A DNA stretch of 64,000 nucleotides from Peribacillus huizhouensis (lineage in GTDB: Bacteria; Bacillota; Bacilli; Bacillales; DSM-1321): assembly GCF_014138605.1 (NCBI RefSeq), contig NZ_JACJHX010000013.1, positions 1-64,000 of the forward strand. The letters are read 5' to 3'. The position numbers and the translations under genes were made by a program. The notes below the pieces were generated by a model. That model was not told the DNA's origin, did not search any database, and saw only the letters and a program-made list of their open reading frames with translations. Positions within the stretch are counted from its first letter, which is position 1, and each line of letters starts with the position of its first letter. Below are positions 46,184-55,166 of the stretch, piece by piece.

Positions 46184-46387
46184 GTAGGTAAGATAAATAA
46201 GGATGCTATTCCTGGCACTTTTTTTATTGAACTTAACTGGAGCTTTTCTTTACTAGATCGTTCTTTCCAAAAAAAAATTCATTGATTAATCTTCAAGAAT
46301 CGAATGTGTTAGTTGAAGAAACCAATGATTATTTATGATGGTGAAAATTTTGATGTTGTAGTAGTAAATGAGGTCATATATTGTACA

Positions 46388-46434
46388 AAAAGGATAGATG
46401 TAAGCAGGTTTTATCCCTGTTCATTTATCCTTTT
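46388..46434. terminator. Branched hairpin terminator
   Basis: AAAAGGATAGATG pairs with CATTTATCCTTTT with an inner GCAGG/CCTGT helix. The rest of 46184-46763 shows no gene. Confidence 0.6.
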
Positions 46435-46763
46435 CCATTTACCCTATATAATATGCGACCTTATAATTATAAGGTTCTGTAATTATCTTCTTGACTTTTA
46501 ATGAAAAATGAGAACGAGGTAATGTGAGTTTGGATAAAAACTTTATTTTCATCTTATAAGAGTGAATCCTATCTAGGATGAACAATACCAACTTTCTTTA
46601 AAATCAAGCATTAGAGGCAAAAAATGATTTATAATAAGATAAAGTTCTTTTCTCTTATAAATAGCTGCAATACTTGGATAGCTGGTCTATAGCGGAGAAT
46701 ATTAATATAAAATATGTAAAATAGAATACAATAACATACTGTAAACTATCAAAGGGGTTCAAC

Positions 46764-49340
46764 ATGGGAAAATTAGAAGAAATATACCCGATTGCAATTG
46801 AGCAAACGAAACAAAAAATTGTACAAGATATGGATCGCTATTTAGAGGTACAAGAAATGCTTCCTGCTTGTGAGACATACATAACAGACAGATTATCCTA
46901 TATCGAACAAATCTGGATAAATGTTTGGTTGAATAAAGCTTCAAATGATGTGCCAAGAAAAGAAAAGAAAGCATTTTTGAAAGCTAAGGGTTATGACACC
47001 GAAGGAGTAGCGCATAAGTTAATCAATAATATGTTTCGTAATGAGTTGCGAAACATTCAACCATTCGAGGCAATCCCTTGGATAAAACAATCTTTTTCTC
47101 AAAATCAGCAAGACTGGGAGCTGAGATATAGAAAAGCAAGGGAAACGTACTTCAAAAGACTGGAAGAACAAAGACAGGCTGAAGAGCGGTGGAAAGTAAG
47201 AGTCAAACTTCAAGAAACAGTTCGTGAATTTTTTGAAGAAAATACACTGATTTTATATTTGCATGTTCGTCATTATATAGCTGGAGTTTTAGCAGATGAT
47301 CTTCAAAATAAACCGAAATACCACTATACCGAGCCTTATCTGCTTGAAGAACGGTTGGTGGAGCAAGGATCGTTTGACAGCACAGAGTATATCATGGTAA
47401 CGGATTTTTTTGAAGAACTGACAGGTGATATTCATTCTCTATATATTTGGGGACGAAGTGAATTTGAATATGAAACATATTACTATCGCTACGAAAAAAT
47501 GGTTTTGGAATTTATTACGGACATCGCACCTAAACTAGCAATGGAACACTTACCAAACATGTTACTTCAGGATTTCTCAAAAACTTATGGCGAAGAATTG
47601 ACTGTAGTAGCTCTTAAAGGATTGCTGCGTGATGAATGGGCTGATTTATCTGAAGCCTGTTTTGATGAGCTTCAAGAAGAATATTTGGCTGATCTACTAA
47701 AACTTAGTGATATTCCTTTTGATAAAGTATTGCATCAAGAAATCTTTGAAAAGGATGAGGCTGAACGGGAGCGAAAAATAGCCGAAGAATTGGCGGAACA
47801 AGCACGAAGGAAAGAAGAAGAGAAAAGGATTATTGATGATATTTTTGGTATGGCTTTTACTCCAACATTAGGACAAAGTAAAAAATATGTATTACATATT
47901 GGTGAGACAAATACAGGGAAAACTCACCAAGCGCTGCAAAAAATGAAAAAAGCAAAAAGTGGTCTGTATCTTGCCCCGCTCAGACTTCTCGCACTTGAAG
48001 TGTATGAAAAGCTAAATATAGAAGGCGTTCATTGCTCATTAAAGACAGGTGAGGAAGAAAAACTAGTGGAAGGCGCAAGCCATATCTCCTCAACGGTCGA
48101 AATGTTCCATGAGAAGGACTATTATGATGTAGTCGTCATTGATGAAGCACAAATGATCGCAGATAAAGACCGTGGTTTCTCTTGGTATCGAGCCATTACG
48201 AAGGCGAATGCAAAAGAGGTCCACGTAATCGGGAGTAAGAATATCAAAATGATGCTTCTTGATCTTTTAGAAGAAGCCGATATTGAATTACACGAATATA
48301 GCCGAGAAATCCCCTTGGAAGTAGAATCGAGAGAGTTTAGTTTGAAAAATACGGAAAAAGGGGATGCCCTAGTTTGCTTTTCTAGAAGGCAAGTACTTGA
48401 AACAGCGTCCAGGCTACAACGAAGTGGACATAAAGTTAGTATGATATATGGAAGTATGCCGCCAGAAACTAGGAAAAAACAAATTGATCTGTTTAATAAA
48501 GGGAAAACATCCGTTGTTGTTGCGACAGATGCAATCGGAATGGGGCTAAACTTACCGATCCGCCGCATAGTATTTCTAGAGAATGAAAAATTTGATGGGA
48601 TTAGAAGAAGAAGATTGACTTCCCAAGAAGTAAAACAAATTGCAGGGAGAGCGGGAAGAAAAGGTATTTATAATACAGGAAAAGTGGCATTTACGTCTGA
48701 CATAAAAATCATGAAAAGTCTGCTAGAACAAATAGATGATCCAATACAGACTTTTGCGATAGCGCCAACCACTCCCGTATTTGAACGCTTTCAGAAGTAT
48801 TACCGGCATATGGGCACATTTTTTGAAATGTGGCAGAAATTCGACCCGCCAAAAGGAACGCAAAAAGCATCTCTTTCAGAGGAGCGAGAACTTTATGAGC
48901 TGATTTGCGATACCGAAATCGAAGTTCGTTTTTCTTTAATGGATTTATACGGATTTCTCCACCTACCATTTTCAACAAAAGAATCAGCACTCGTTCGTCA
49001 GTGGCTAGACACAGTAAAAGCCATTGCAGAAGAAAGGGAACTTCCCGAACCGGTCATTAAAACGAGAAATCTAGAGGAACATGAACTTTCTTATAAAGCC
49101 ATTGGTCTTCACCTTTTATTTTTGTACCGTTTAGATAGAAGAACTGAAGCTGTGTATTGGGAACGTGTTCGGGAAGAAATTAGCGATGGTGTTCAAGATC
49201 AATTAAAAGATGAAGTGATTAATTTTCAGAAAAAATGCAAGCGATGCGGTAAAAAGCTGCCGGATGATTCACGTTTTCCTATTTGCGAAGCTTGTTACCG
49301 TAGTGGGCAAAGACGAACATTTAGATCACATCATCGCTGA
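46764..49340 (+). CDS. Suv3-like DExH RNA helicase
   Basis: The 858-aa protein has a unique N-terminal half (1-360) ending in a charged coiled coil (KDEAERERKIAEELAEQARR). The helicase core follows: Walker A HIGETNTGKTHQAL, motif Ia YLAPLRLLALEVYEKL, motif II VIDEAQM, motif III-like HVIGSKN, and motifs V/VI with ATDAIGMGLNLP and QIAGRAGR. The Walker A and IGMGLNLPIRRIVF region look like Suv3, the mitochondrial RNA helicase. A C-terminal zinc ribbon (CKRCGKKLP...CEAC) suits nucleic acid binding. AAGGGGTTCAAC precedes the ATG. A decayed copy of its 3' end lies at 58898-59274. Confidence 0.92.
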   Translation: MGKLEEIYPIAIEQTKQKIVQDMDRYLEVQEMLPACETYITDRLSYIEQIWINVWLNKASNDVPRKEKKAFLKAKGYDTEGVAHKLINNMFRNELRNIQPFEAIPWIKQSFSQNQQDWELRYRKARETYFKRLEEQRQAEERWKVRVKLQETVREFFEENTLILYLHVRHYIAGVLADDLQNKPKYHYTEPYLLEERLVEQGSFDSTEYIMVTDFFEELTGDIHSLYIWGRSEFEYETYYYRYEKMVLEFITDIAPKLAMEHLPNMLLQDFSKTYGEELTVVALKGLLRDEWADLSEACFDELQEEYLADLLKLSDIPFDKVLHQEIFEKDEAERERKIAEELAEQARRKEEEKRIIDDIFGMAFTPTLGQSKKYVLHIGETNTGKTHQALQKMKKAKSGLYLAPLRLLALEVYEKLNIEGVHCSLKTGEEEKLVEGASHISSTVEMFHEKDYYDVVVIDEAQMIADKDRGFSWYRAITKANAKEVHVIGSKNIKMMLLDLLEEADIELHEYSREIPLEVESREFSLKNTEKGDALVCFSRRQVLETASRLQRSGHKVSMIYGSMPPETRKKQIDLFNKGKTSVVVATDAIGMGLNLPIRRIVFLENEKFDGIRRRRLTSQEVKQIAGRAGRKGIYNTGKVAFTSDIKIMKSLLEQIDDPIQTFAIAPTTPVFERFQKYYRHMGTFFEMWQKFDPPKGTQKASLSEERELYELICDTEIEVRFSLMDLYGFLHLPFSTKESALVRQWLDTVKAIAEERELPEPVIKTRNLEEHELSYKAIGLHLLFLYRLDRRTEAVYWERVREEISDGVQDQLKDEVINFQKKCKRCGKKLPDDSRFPICEACYRSGQRRTFRSHHR

Positions 49341-49427
49341 AATTAAACAGGTTAAAGATCTGATGAAAAGGTCCAAATAATAGTAGTTTAAAAAGTAGGA
49401 AGGAAATAATTTATTTAATAACTTACT

Positions 49428-49548
49428 AAAAAGAGGGTAGCTAAAAAGGCTGATCTCGCACTTACTTAATACAGTATAGCGATACATACAATTATCTTAT
49501 ACTGTATTAAGTAAGTGCGAATCTATTCCTTTTTTATACCCTCTTTTT
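49428..49548. repeat. 121-bp near-palindrome
   Basis: Outer arms AAAAAGAGGGTA (49428-49439) and TACCCTCTTTTT (49537-49548) and perfect 23-bp inner arms (49456-49478 with 49498-49520) form a two-part hairpin. It ends with a T-run and could terminate the helicase transcript, but it is far longer than needed. A MITE-like origin is possible. Confidence 0.75.
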
Positions 49549-49574
49549 AATCTGTTCAAAAAGCGATTGGACAC

Positions 49575-50206
49575 TTAATAAAAAAACTTTTCAATTATTT
49601 TAATGTCTGCTTTTACTCTTCCATTCACCATTTGTCGAAGATGCTGTATTTCAATTTTTTCACCGTTCATGAGAGCTTCTAGAATACATCGACCGGAAAC
49701 ACCGAAAATGTCAGATAAAACGAAGGTCAGTTTAATATTAGCGTCTTGAAGAATTTTGTGAATGCGATTCCGTTCAGAAGTCCGGGTATGAATCAATTTT
49801 TTCGGTAACGTGTTAGATCACGTAAATTTCTAATATCTTCAGGTGGAACAAACTTGTGTTCTATAAGTCCAGCGCGTAATAGTTTGGCAAGCCACTCTAC
49901 ATCTTTCCCGTCGGTTTTACGTCCGGGAACATTCTTCACATGTTTAGCGTTGGCAAGCACAAGATGGAAGTCACCTTCAAGAATGTTCCATACCGGTTTC
50001 CAGTAGACTCCGGTGCTTTCCATTACGACATCGGTGATTTGTTAAGAAGATAACCAATCGTTTAATGACAAAAGTCCATGGGTTGAAGTCGAAAAGGTTT
50101 GAATTTCTTTTTTTGGTCTTTTATCCAAAGGACCATATAAAATACAAGTTACTATAGTCTCTTGGTGCACATCTAGACCTGCACACCGTTCAATCATTGC
50201 TTCCAT
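49575..50206 (-). pseudogene. IS110-family transposase, truncated and frameshifted
   Basis: From ATG 50206 on the minus strand the frame reads RCAGLDVHQETIV, the IS110 DEDD start with its first Asp. Further parts are MESTGVYWKPVWNIL, NAKHVKNVPGRKTDGKD and FVPPEDIRNLRDLTRYRK. Frame breaks occur near 50040 and 49793; HTRTSERNRIHKILQDANIK continues in another frame and stops at 49575. The serine-containing C-terminal domain is lost. No functional transposase can be made. Confidence 0.9.
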
Positions 50207-50583
50207 AGAACATTCACCTCAAAATAAGATTAACAATACATGTGACAGGAGATCCGTTACAGAAATTTTTGTATACGTACTTTACGTGCATTGGTTCTTC
50301 AAGACTGTCACAACCAGTTTTGACCCGGTTAATTTGTTAATTATACTGATGTACCTTTAAGACTGTTCTCTAGGAGATTGTTGCTTTTTACCATATTGAA
50401 AGGAACGATTCAGAGTATAATTTAAAAAACTACTTTAAAAAGCATCTATAATTCAAGCACAGCTGTGATTAGACGTGTCCAGCGCTTGATACTAAAAGAT
50501 TAAATTATAAATACAATATCTCTAAAAAACACTAAATGTCAAAAATTTTTCAATTAGGTAAAAAAAATATATATATAAATATT
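50207..50583. other. IS110 flank and intergenic DNA
   Basis: The stretch beside the transposase relic probably includes the old element's end. No gene, and no certain element boundary, was seen. Confidence 0.4.
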
Positions 50584-50612
50584 TTGAACTTTCGTACAAT
50601 TATTTGTATAGT
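50584..50612 (+). promoter_or_regulatory. Promoter of the YesL-ABC operon
   Basis: TTGAAC (50584-50589) and TATAGT (50607-50612) are 17 nt apart, 24 nt before the YesL gene. YesN binding sites could not be assigned. Confidence 0.65.
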
Positions 50613-50635
50613 AAATTAACAAAAAAGAGGAGGAA

Positions 50636-51298
50636 ATGATGGGATCTACTAGATTAATGAGCCATGTTAATACAGTATGTGACTGGGTAATTAGACTACT
50701 TTATCTAAATTTTCTTTGGTTTTTTTTTACAATCGTTGGTCTGGTTATAGCTGGCATATTTCCTGCTACTGTTGCTTTGTTTTCTGTACTTCAGGAAAGT
50801 TTTCAAAAAGGGGAAAATGTAAGGGTTTTCAAACGTTTTTGGAACGTGTACAAAAGGGAATTTAGGAAAGCGAATGTATTAGGAATTATAATCGTGATGA
50901 TTTCTATTATTTTTTACACGGACTGGCTCTTTACCAATCAAGTTATGGGTACTTTAGGGATGATTGCAAAAGGTATTCTTCTTGGAAGTTGTTTTGTATA
51001 TGGAATTACATTGTTGTATGTGATACCGGTTTACTTACATGTAAATGGCAAGTTATTTACTACAATGAAATTAGCTTTTCTGATAGGAATTACCTATCCA
51101 CAATATACGTTTTTCATGTTGCTTTCCATAGTTTCTATTATGCTAGTAAGCTTCTTACTACCAATGGCTGGATATCTCTTTTTCATAAGTGGCATAGGAT
51201 CTGTACTCATGTATTTTTCCATACATGTAATAAAGAAAGTAGAAGAACGACAAAAAATAACAAAACCAGGAAAATCACGTTTGATCATCCATAATTAA
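50636..51298 (+). CDS. YesL-family (DUF624) membrane protein
   Basis: The 220-aa protein has about five membrane helices and the DUF624 hallmark LNFLWFFFTIVGLVIAGIFPATVALF near the start, followed by FKRFWNVYKREFRKANVLG. YesL proteins accompany ABC importers for plant polysaccharide sugars in Bacillus; their mechanism is not known. GAGGAGGAA precedes ATG 50636 and 50639. It begins the operon and precedes the first permease by 36 nt. Confidence 0.92.
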   Translation: MMGSTRLMSHVNTVCDWVIRLLYLNFLWFFFTIVGLVIAGIFPATVALFSVLQESFQKGENVRVFKRFWNVYKREFRKANVLGIIIVMISIIFYTDWLFTNQVMGTLGMIAKGILLGSCFVYGITLLYVIPVYLHVNGKLFTTMKLAFLIGITYPQYTFFMLLSIVSIMLVSFLLPMAGYLFFISGIGSVLMYFSIHVIKKVEERQKITKPGKSRLIIHN

Positions 51299-51334
51299 AA
51301 TTGGGAAAATGATACTCTTGGGAGGGTGGGTTAT

Positions 51335-52291
51335 ATGAGTGTTGATGCGAAAAGTGTGATGGAAAAAAATGTTGTAAAGAATATTAAATCTATAAAAATC
51401 AATAAGAAAAGTAAAATTGAGAAAAATGAAAACTTAGCCGGGCTATTATTTGTTTCTCCCATGTTAATAGGGGTCGGAATATTAACGCTACTTCCGATTA
51501 TAGCAACGTTTATTTTAAGCTTTGCGGATTGGAATTTTATCATGGGAATTACACAAATAAATTGGGTAGGACTGGATAATTTTAAAGCTTTGTTTGAAAA
51601 TGAAGGATTCCTTAAATCAGTCGTGAATAATTTACTTTTCTTGTTAACGGTTCCGATAACAATGATCTTTTCATTACTTATCGCCATTGTCATTGATAAA
51701 CATGTATACATGAAGAGTTATTTTAAAGTAGCCTTTTTCATGCCGTATATCTCTAGTATTGTTGCCATTGCAGTAGTTTGGCAAGTATTATTTAATCCAA
51801 CAAATGGACCGATCAATCAATTTTTATTCTCGATTGGTATTGAAAATCCACCTACATGGATAGCCGATCCGAATTTCGCGCTAATTTCTGTAATGGTAAT
51901 TCAAATTTGGGCATCGATTGGATTTAATATGATTCTCTTTTTAGCAGGTCTCCAGTCTATACCTAAAGAACTATATGAAGCCGCTGATATGGACGGAGCG
52001 ACAGCGTGGGATAAATTTAAGAACATCATGCTTCCTGCTTTATCGCCTACAACATTCTTTCTTTTGATTACCGGAATTATTGGTACATTTAAAGTGTTTG
52101 ACTTGATTGCCGTATTAACAAAAGGTGGTCCAATTAATTCAACAACTATGCTTGTATGGCACTTATATGAAAGCGCATTCGTGGATCTAAAAATCGGCTA
52201 TGCTTCCGCCATTGCCGTTGTCTTATTCATTTTTGTTCTAATCATTACTTTATTACAATGGGTCGGACAGAAAAAATGGGTGAACTATTAA
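51335..52291 (+). CDS. ABC sugar importer permease 1 (MalF/YesP-like)
   Basis: This 318-aa inner-membrane protein has six helices. The loop ELYEAADMDGATAWDKFKNIMLPALSPT contains the EAA motif that contacts the ATPase. It has the usual N-terminal cytoplasmic extension for this class. GGGAGGGTGG precedes ATG 51335; a GTG nine bases upstream overlaps that site. It pairs with the next permease. No ATPase is encoded here, so a shared MsmX-type ATPase is likely. Confidence 0.93.
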   Translation: MSVDAKSVMEKNVVKNIKSIKINKKSKIEKNENLAGLLFVSPMLIGVGILTLLPIIATFILSFADWNFIMGITQINWVGLDNFKALFENEGFLKSVVNNLLFLLTVPITMIFSLLIAIVIDKHVYMKSYFKVAFFMPYISSIVAIAVVWQVLFNPTNGPINQFLFSIGIENPPTWIADPNFALISVMVIQIWASIGFNMILFLAGLQSIPKELYEAADMDGATAWDKFKNIMLPALSPTTFFLLITGIIGTFKVFDLIAVLTKGGPINSTTMLVWHLYESAFVDLKIGYASAIAVVLFIFVLIITLLQWVGQKKWVNY

Positions 52292-52362
52292 GAAGAAGTC
52301 TTATGAGACTTTCATTGATTCAGAAATACAATCGTTAATATGTTGCTTGGGGAGGAAGATCC

Positions 52363-53196
52363 ATGGAGAAAAAAATCACCCTACGAAAGATTATTATTAC
52401 CATAATTGCTTTTGTAGTTAGTATCGCCTTTTTATTGCCTTTCATTTGGATGTTATCAACATCATTTAAGATTGAAGCAGATGTTTTTAAATTTCCAGTT
52501 GAGTGGATTCCAACAAGATGGAATGGGATTGAAAACTTTAAAGAGGTTTGGTTAGGTCAATATCCCTTTGCACTTTATTATTGGAACTCTATTAAAGTCA
52601 CTGTGATAACAACAGCGATTTCCGTAACGGTATCAGCTATGGCAGCCTACGGTTTTTCGAAAGTGAATTTCCCGGCTGGTAAGTTTCTGTTTTTAATTGT
52701 TTTGACCACTTTTATGGTACCGCAACAATCAATCTTAATTCCGCAATTTATTTTATATCGCTATTTAGGACTATTTGATAGCCATTTCGGCTTGATTCTT
52801 TTAGGTAGCTTTAGCGTCCTAGGAACATTTATGTTAAGACAGTTTTTTATGGGAATTCATTCGGACTATATTGACGCTGCAAAAATAGATGGTGCTGGCC
52901 ACTTTAGAATTTTTTGGTCGATTGCTTTGCCGATTGTAAGACCAGCTATTGCAACGTACGCAATTTTACGTTTTATTTGGACTTGGAATGATTATCAAAA
53001 TCCACTCATCTTCTTACGTACAGATGGATTATATACTCTTCAGCTAGCTATGCAAAAATTTACATCATTAAATGGCGAATTCTATTCCTTAATTATGGCA
53101 GCAGCGGTATCAGCAATACTTCCTCTCGTAATTGTCTTTATTATTGGTCAAAAGCAAGTTATTGAAGGGATTGCTATGGGGGGAGTAAAAGGATAA
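52363..53196 (+). CDS. ABC sugar importer permease 2 (MalG/YesQ-like)
   Basis: This 277-aa permease has six helices and the EAA loop YIDAAKIDGAGHFRIFWSIALPIVRPA. The start ITLRKIIITIIAFVVSIAFLLPFIWMLSTSFK and end GQKQVIEGIAMGGVKG are standard for carbohydrate uptake family 1. GGGGAGGAAGATCC precedes the ATG. Confidence 0.94.
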   Translation: MEKKITLRKIIITIIAFVVSIAFLLPFIWMLSTSFKIEADVFKFPVEWIPTRWNGIENFKEVWLGQYPFALYYWNSIKVTVITTAISVTVSAMAAYGFSKVNFPAGKFLFLIVLTTFMVPQQSILIPQFILYRYLGLFDSHFGLILLGSFSVLGTFMLRQFFMGIHSDYIDAAKIDGAGHFRIFWSIALPIVRPAIATYAILRFIWTWNDYQNPLIFLRTDGLYTLQLAMQKFTSLNGEFYSLIMAAAVSAILPLVIVFIIGQKQVIEGIAMGGVKG

Positions 53197-53252
53197 TTGG
53201 TTTCACAGAAAGAAAATATAAAAAATTAAACGAATACAGGGGGGAACGAACA

Positions 53253-54596
53253 ATGAAGAGATTCTTAATGCTAGTTTTGGGTCTTAGTTTAGTTATTGGG
53301 ATCGTAGCTGGTTGTAGCCAAAAGCAATCCACAAGTTCAAATGGTAAAGAAGCAGGACCAGAAACGATTAAATTTTATACACATGGAACTGAAGATGGGT
53401 ATGCATGGAAGAGAACAATCAGTGCTTTTGAAGAAAAATACCCAGATATTAAAGTTGATGTTGTTCAATTAAGTGAGAAACAGGATTCACAAGAGGCGCT
53501 AAAAAAGATTGATTTAGCTGCAGCGTCTGGCGAAGAGATGGATGTCATTATGTTTACAAATGCTGCAAATTATGCCCAGCGTGTTAATTTAGGCATGTTA
53601 GAACCGATTGATAGTTATATCGAAAAAGATGGATTTAAAATGGAAGACGAATATAAAGTGGATACGAGTATTAACGGTAAATATTACGGAGTGCCGGGAA
53701 AATTTGTTTCGTGGTATGTCCTATTAAATAAAGATCGGTTAGATGCTGCTGGACTTGAAGTGCCAAAGAGTTGGACTTGGGATGAGTTTATGGAATATGC
53801 TAAAAAGTTGTCTTCTAAAGGTCACTATGCTACTTATTTTCATGGTCCATGGGATGGAGCTTGGATCAACTATATGAGCTTGCGACTACAGTCTCAAGAA
53901 AAAGATGCTGGTTTCTTAAAAACAGATGGAACTTCAAATATGGACAATCCATTGTATAAAGAATCGTTAGCGATGCGCTTAAAAATGGAGAAAGAAGATA
54001 AAACAGCTGTGCCATATTCTTCAATGATTTCACAAAAAATGAATTATCGTGATCAATTTTTTACACAAGCAGTAGATATGATAATTACGGGTACTTATAT
54101 GACAGCAGAACTTGGTGGTTCAGAGCGCTTTCCGGCTGAGTTCAATGTTGCAGTAGCACCGTTTCCACAAAATAAAATTGACGAAAAAGGATCGTATTCA
54201 GTCGGTGAAGGTGATATTCTAGGTATATCCGCTAATTCCAAACATAAAGATGCTGCATACAAATTTATTAGATGGTATTCAACTGAAGGACAAGAAGCAC
54301 AAGGACTAAATATTCCTTCATGGACTAAAGTGTCAGATGAGCAAATTGTAGAATTGATTAATAAAACTTTGGGTGAAGCAAAGAATCCAGAAAAAGTTGA
54401 TAAAGATTCATTAATTCATTCGATTCAAACAATTATTACAGCAAAAGCTGGTAAGCCAGTATCATACCAATCTGAAATTGATCAAGCTTTATCAGCGGAA
54501 TTTGAAAAATTAATTCTTGATAGACAAAATCTTGATGAAACAGTGGCAAACTCGAAAAAAATCGTACAAGATATTTTAGATAAAAATAAAAAGTAA
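53253..54596 (+). CDS. ABC sugar importer, extracellular binding lipoprotein (YesO-like)
   Basis: This 447-aa family 1 solute-binding protein has a type II signal peptide with lipobox VAGC. Residues 40-447 form the binding domain (IKFYTHGTEDGYAWKRTISAFEEKYPDIKVDVVQL in pieces, YGVPGKFVSWYVLLNKDRLDAAGLE, VPKSWTWDEFMEYAKKL). Aromatic residues in FHGPWDGAWINYM suit an oligosaccharide site. GGGGGGAACGAAC precedes the ATG. The sugar is unknown, and no glycoside hydrolase lies in this block. Confidence 0.93.
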   Translation: MKRFLMLVLGLSLVIGIVAGCSQKQSTSSNGKEAGPETIKFYTHGTEDGYAWKRTISAFEEKYPDIKVDVVQLSEKQDSQEALKKIDLAAASGEEMDVIMFTNAANYAQRVNLGMLEPIDSYIEKDGFKMEDEYKVDTSINGKYYGVPGKFVSWYVLLNKDRLDAAGLEVPKSWTWDEFMEYAKKLSSKGHYATYFHGPWDGAWINYMSLRLQSQEKDAGFLKTDGTSNMDNPLYKESLAMRLKMEKEDKTAVPYSSMISQKMNYRDQFFTQAVDMIITGTYMTAELGGSERFPAEFNVAVAPFPQNKIDEKGSYSVGEGDILGISANSKHKDAAYKFIRWYSTEGQEAQGLNIPSWTKVSDEQIVELINKTLGEAKNPEKVDKDSLIHSIQTIITAKAGKPVSYQSEIDQALSAEFEKLILDRQNLDETVANSKKIVQDILDKNKK

Positions 54597-54667
54597 TTTA
54601 AATTTTGTTTTTCAGTTACATCGAATAAAAAAGCTAGATTAAATCTGAACTAGTTGAATCATTTTCC

Positions 54668-54712
54668 GCCTTAGCTGACTATTTAAATAGCCAGTTAAGG
54701 CTTTTTTTGTTG
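54668..54712 (+). terminator. Terminator of the importer operon
   Basis: GCCTTA-CTG-CTATTT pairs with AAATAG-CAG-TAAGGC, followed by seven T. The remaining gap to 55166 holds a small hairpin (AAGACAATGCGCTGTCTT, 54939-54956) and no gene. Confidence 0.85.
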
Positions 54713-55166
54713 GTGTTATCAAGGACAGTTACATAGAGGACAATCCGCCGTAAATAGCCGTAATGTTTCTGTTTCCAAATAGTGGGAGTAAAGAATACTA
54801 GATGACAAGAAATTTCCCGAATTATAAAAGAGTTTTCTTGGAAGATATGATAATGATAAAATAGATAAAAGTAATTAAACTGATGAATTTTGTATTTATT
54901 TCCATTATATCCCTATTAAAAAGAGAACCCCAAAGATGAAGACAATGCGCTGTCTTCATTCAATTCTATTTCAGATATTGTTCAATTATACTTTTTGAAT
55001 GGTTATGTTAAACAATATTGTTCATCAAGCGTTTCGTGGAGGTCGGGGCTAGAATGAGAGTCAAAATCAAACGCATCAAATAACATAGCCTTTTGAATAA
55101 TAAATTTACCTTAGTACATCCAGCTTTTATTAGTCAAGAATTGTTGACTGTTATGGAGGTTTTGGC

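Noticed and set aside
46313-46501. 62-codon ORF starting MKKPMIIYDGENFD
   Set aside because: Its middle is a branched terminator hairpin, and no ribosome binding site precedes it.
48122-48568. 148-codon antisense ORF within the helicase gene
   Set aside because: It is a shadow of a strongly supported gene, with no start signals.
49575-50206. Active IS110 element
   Set aside because: The transposase has frame breaks and lacks its C-terminal domain.
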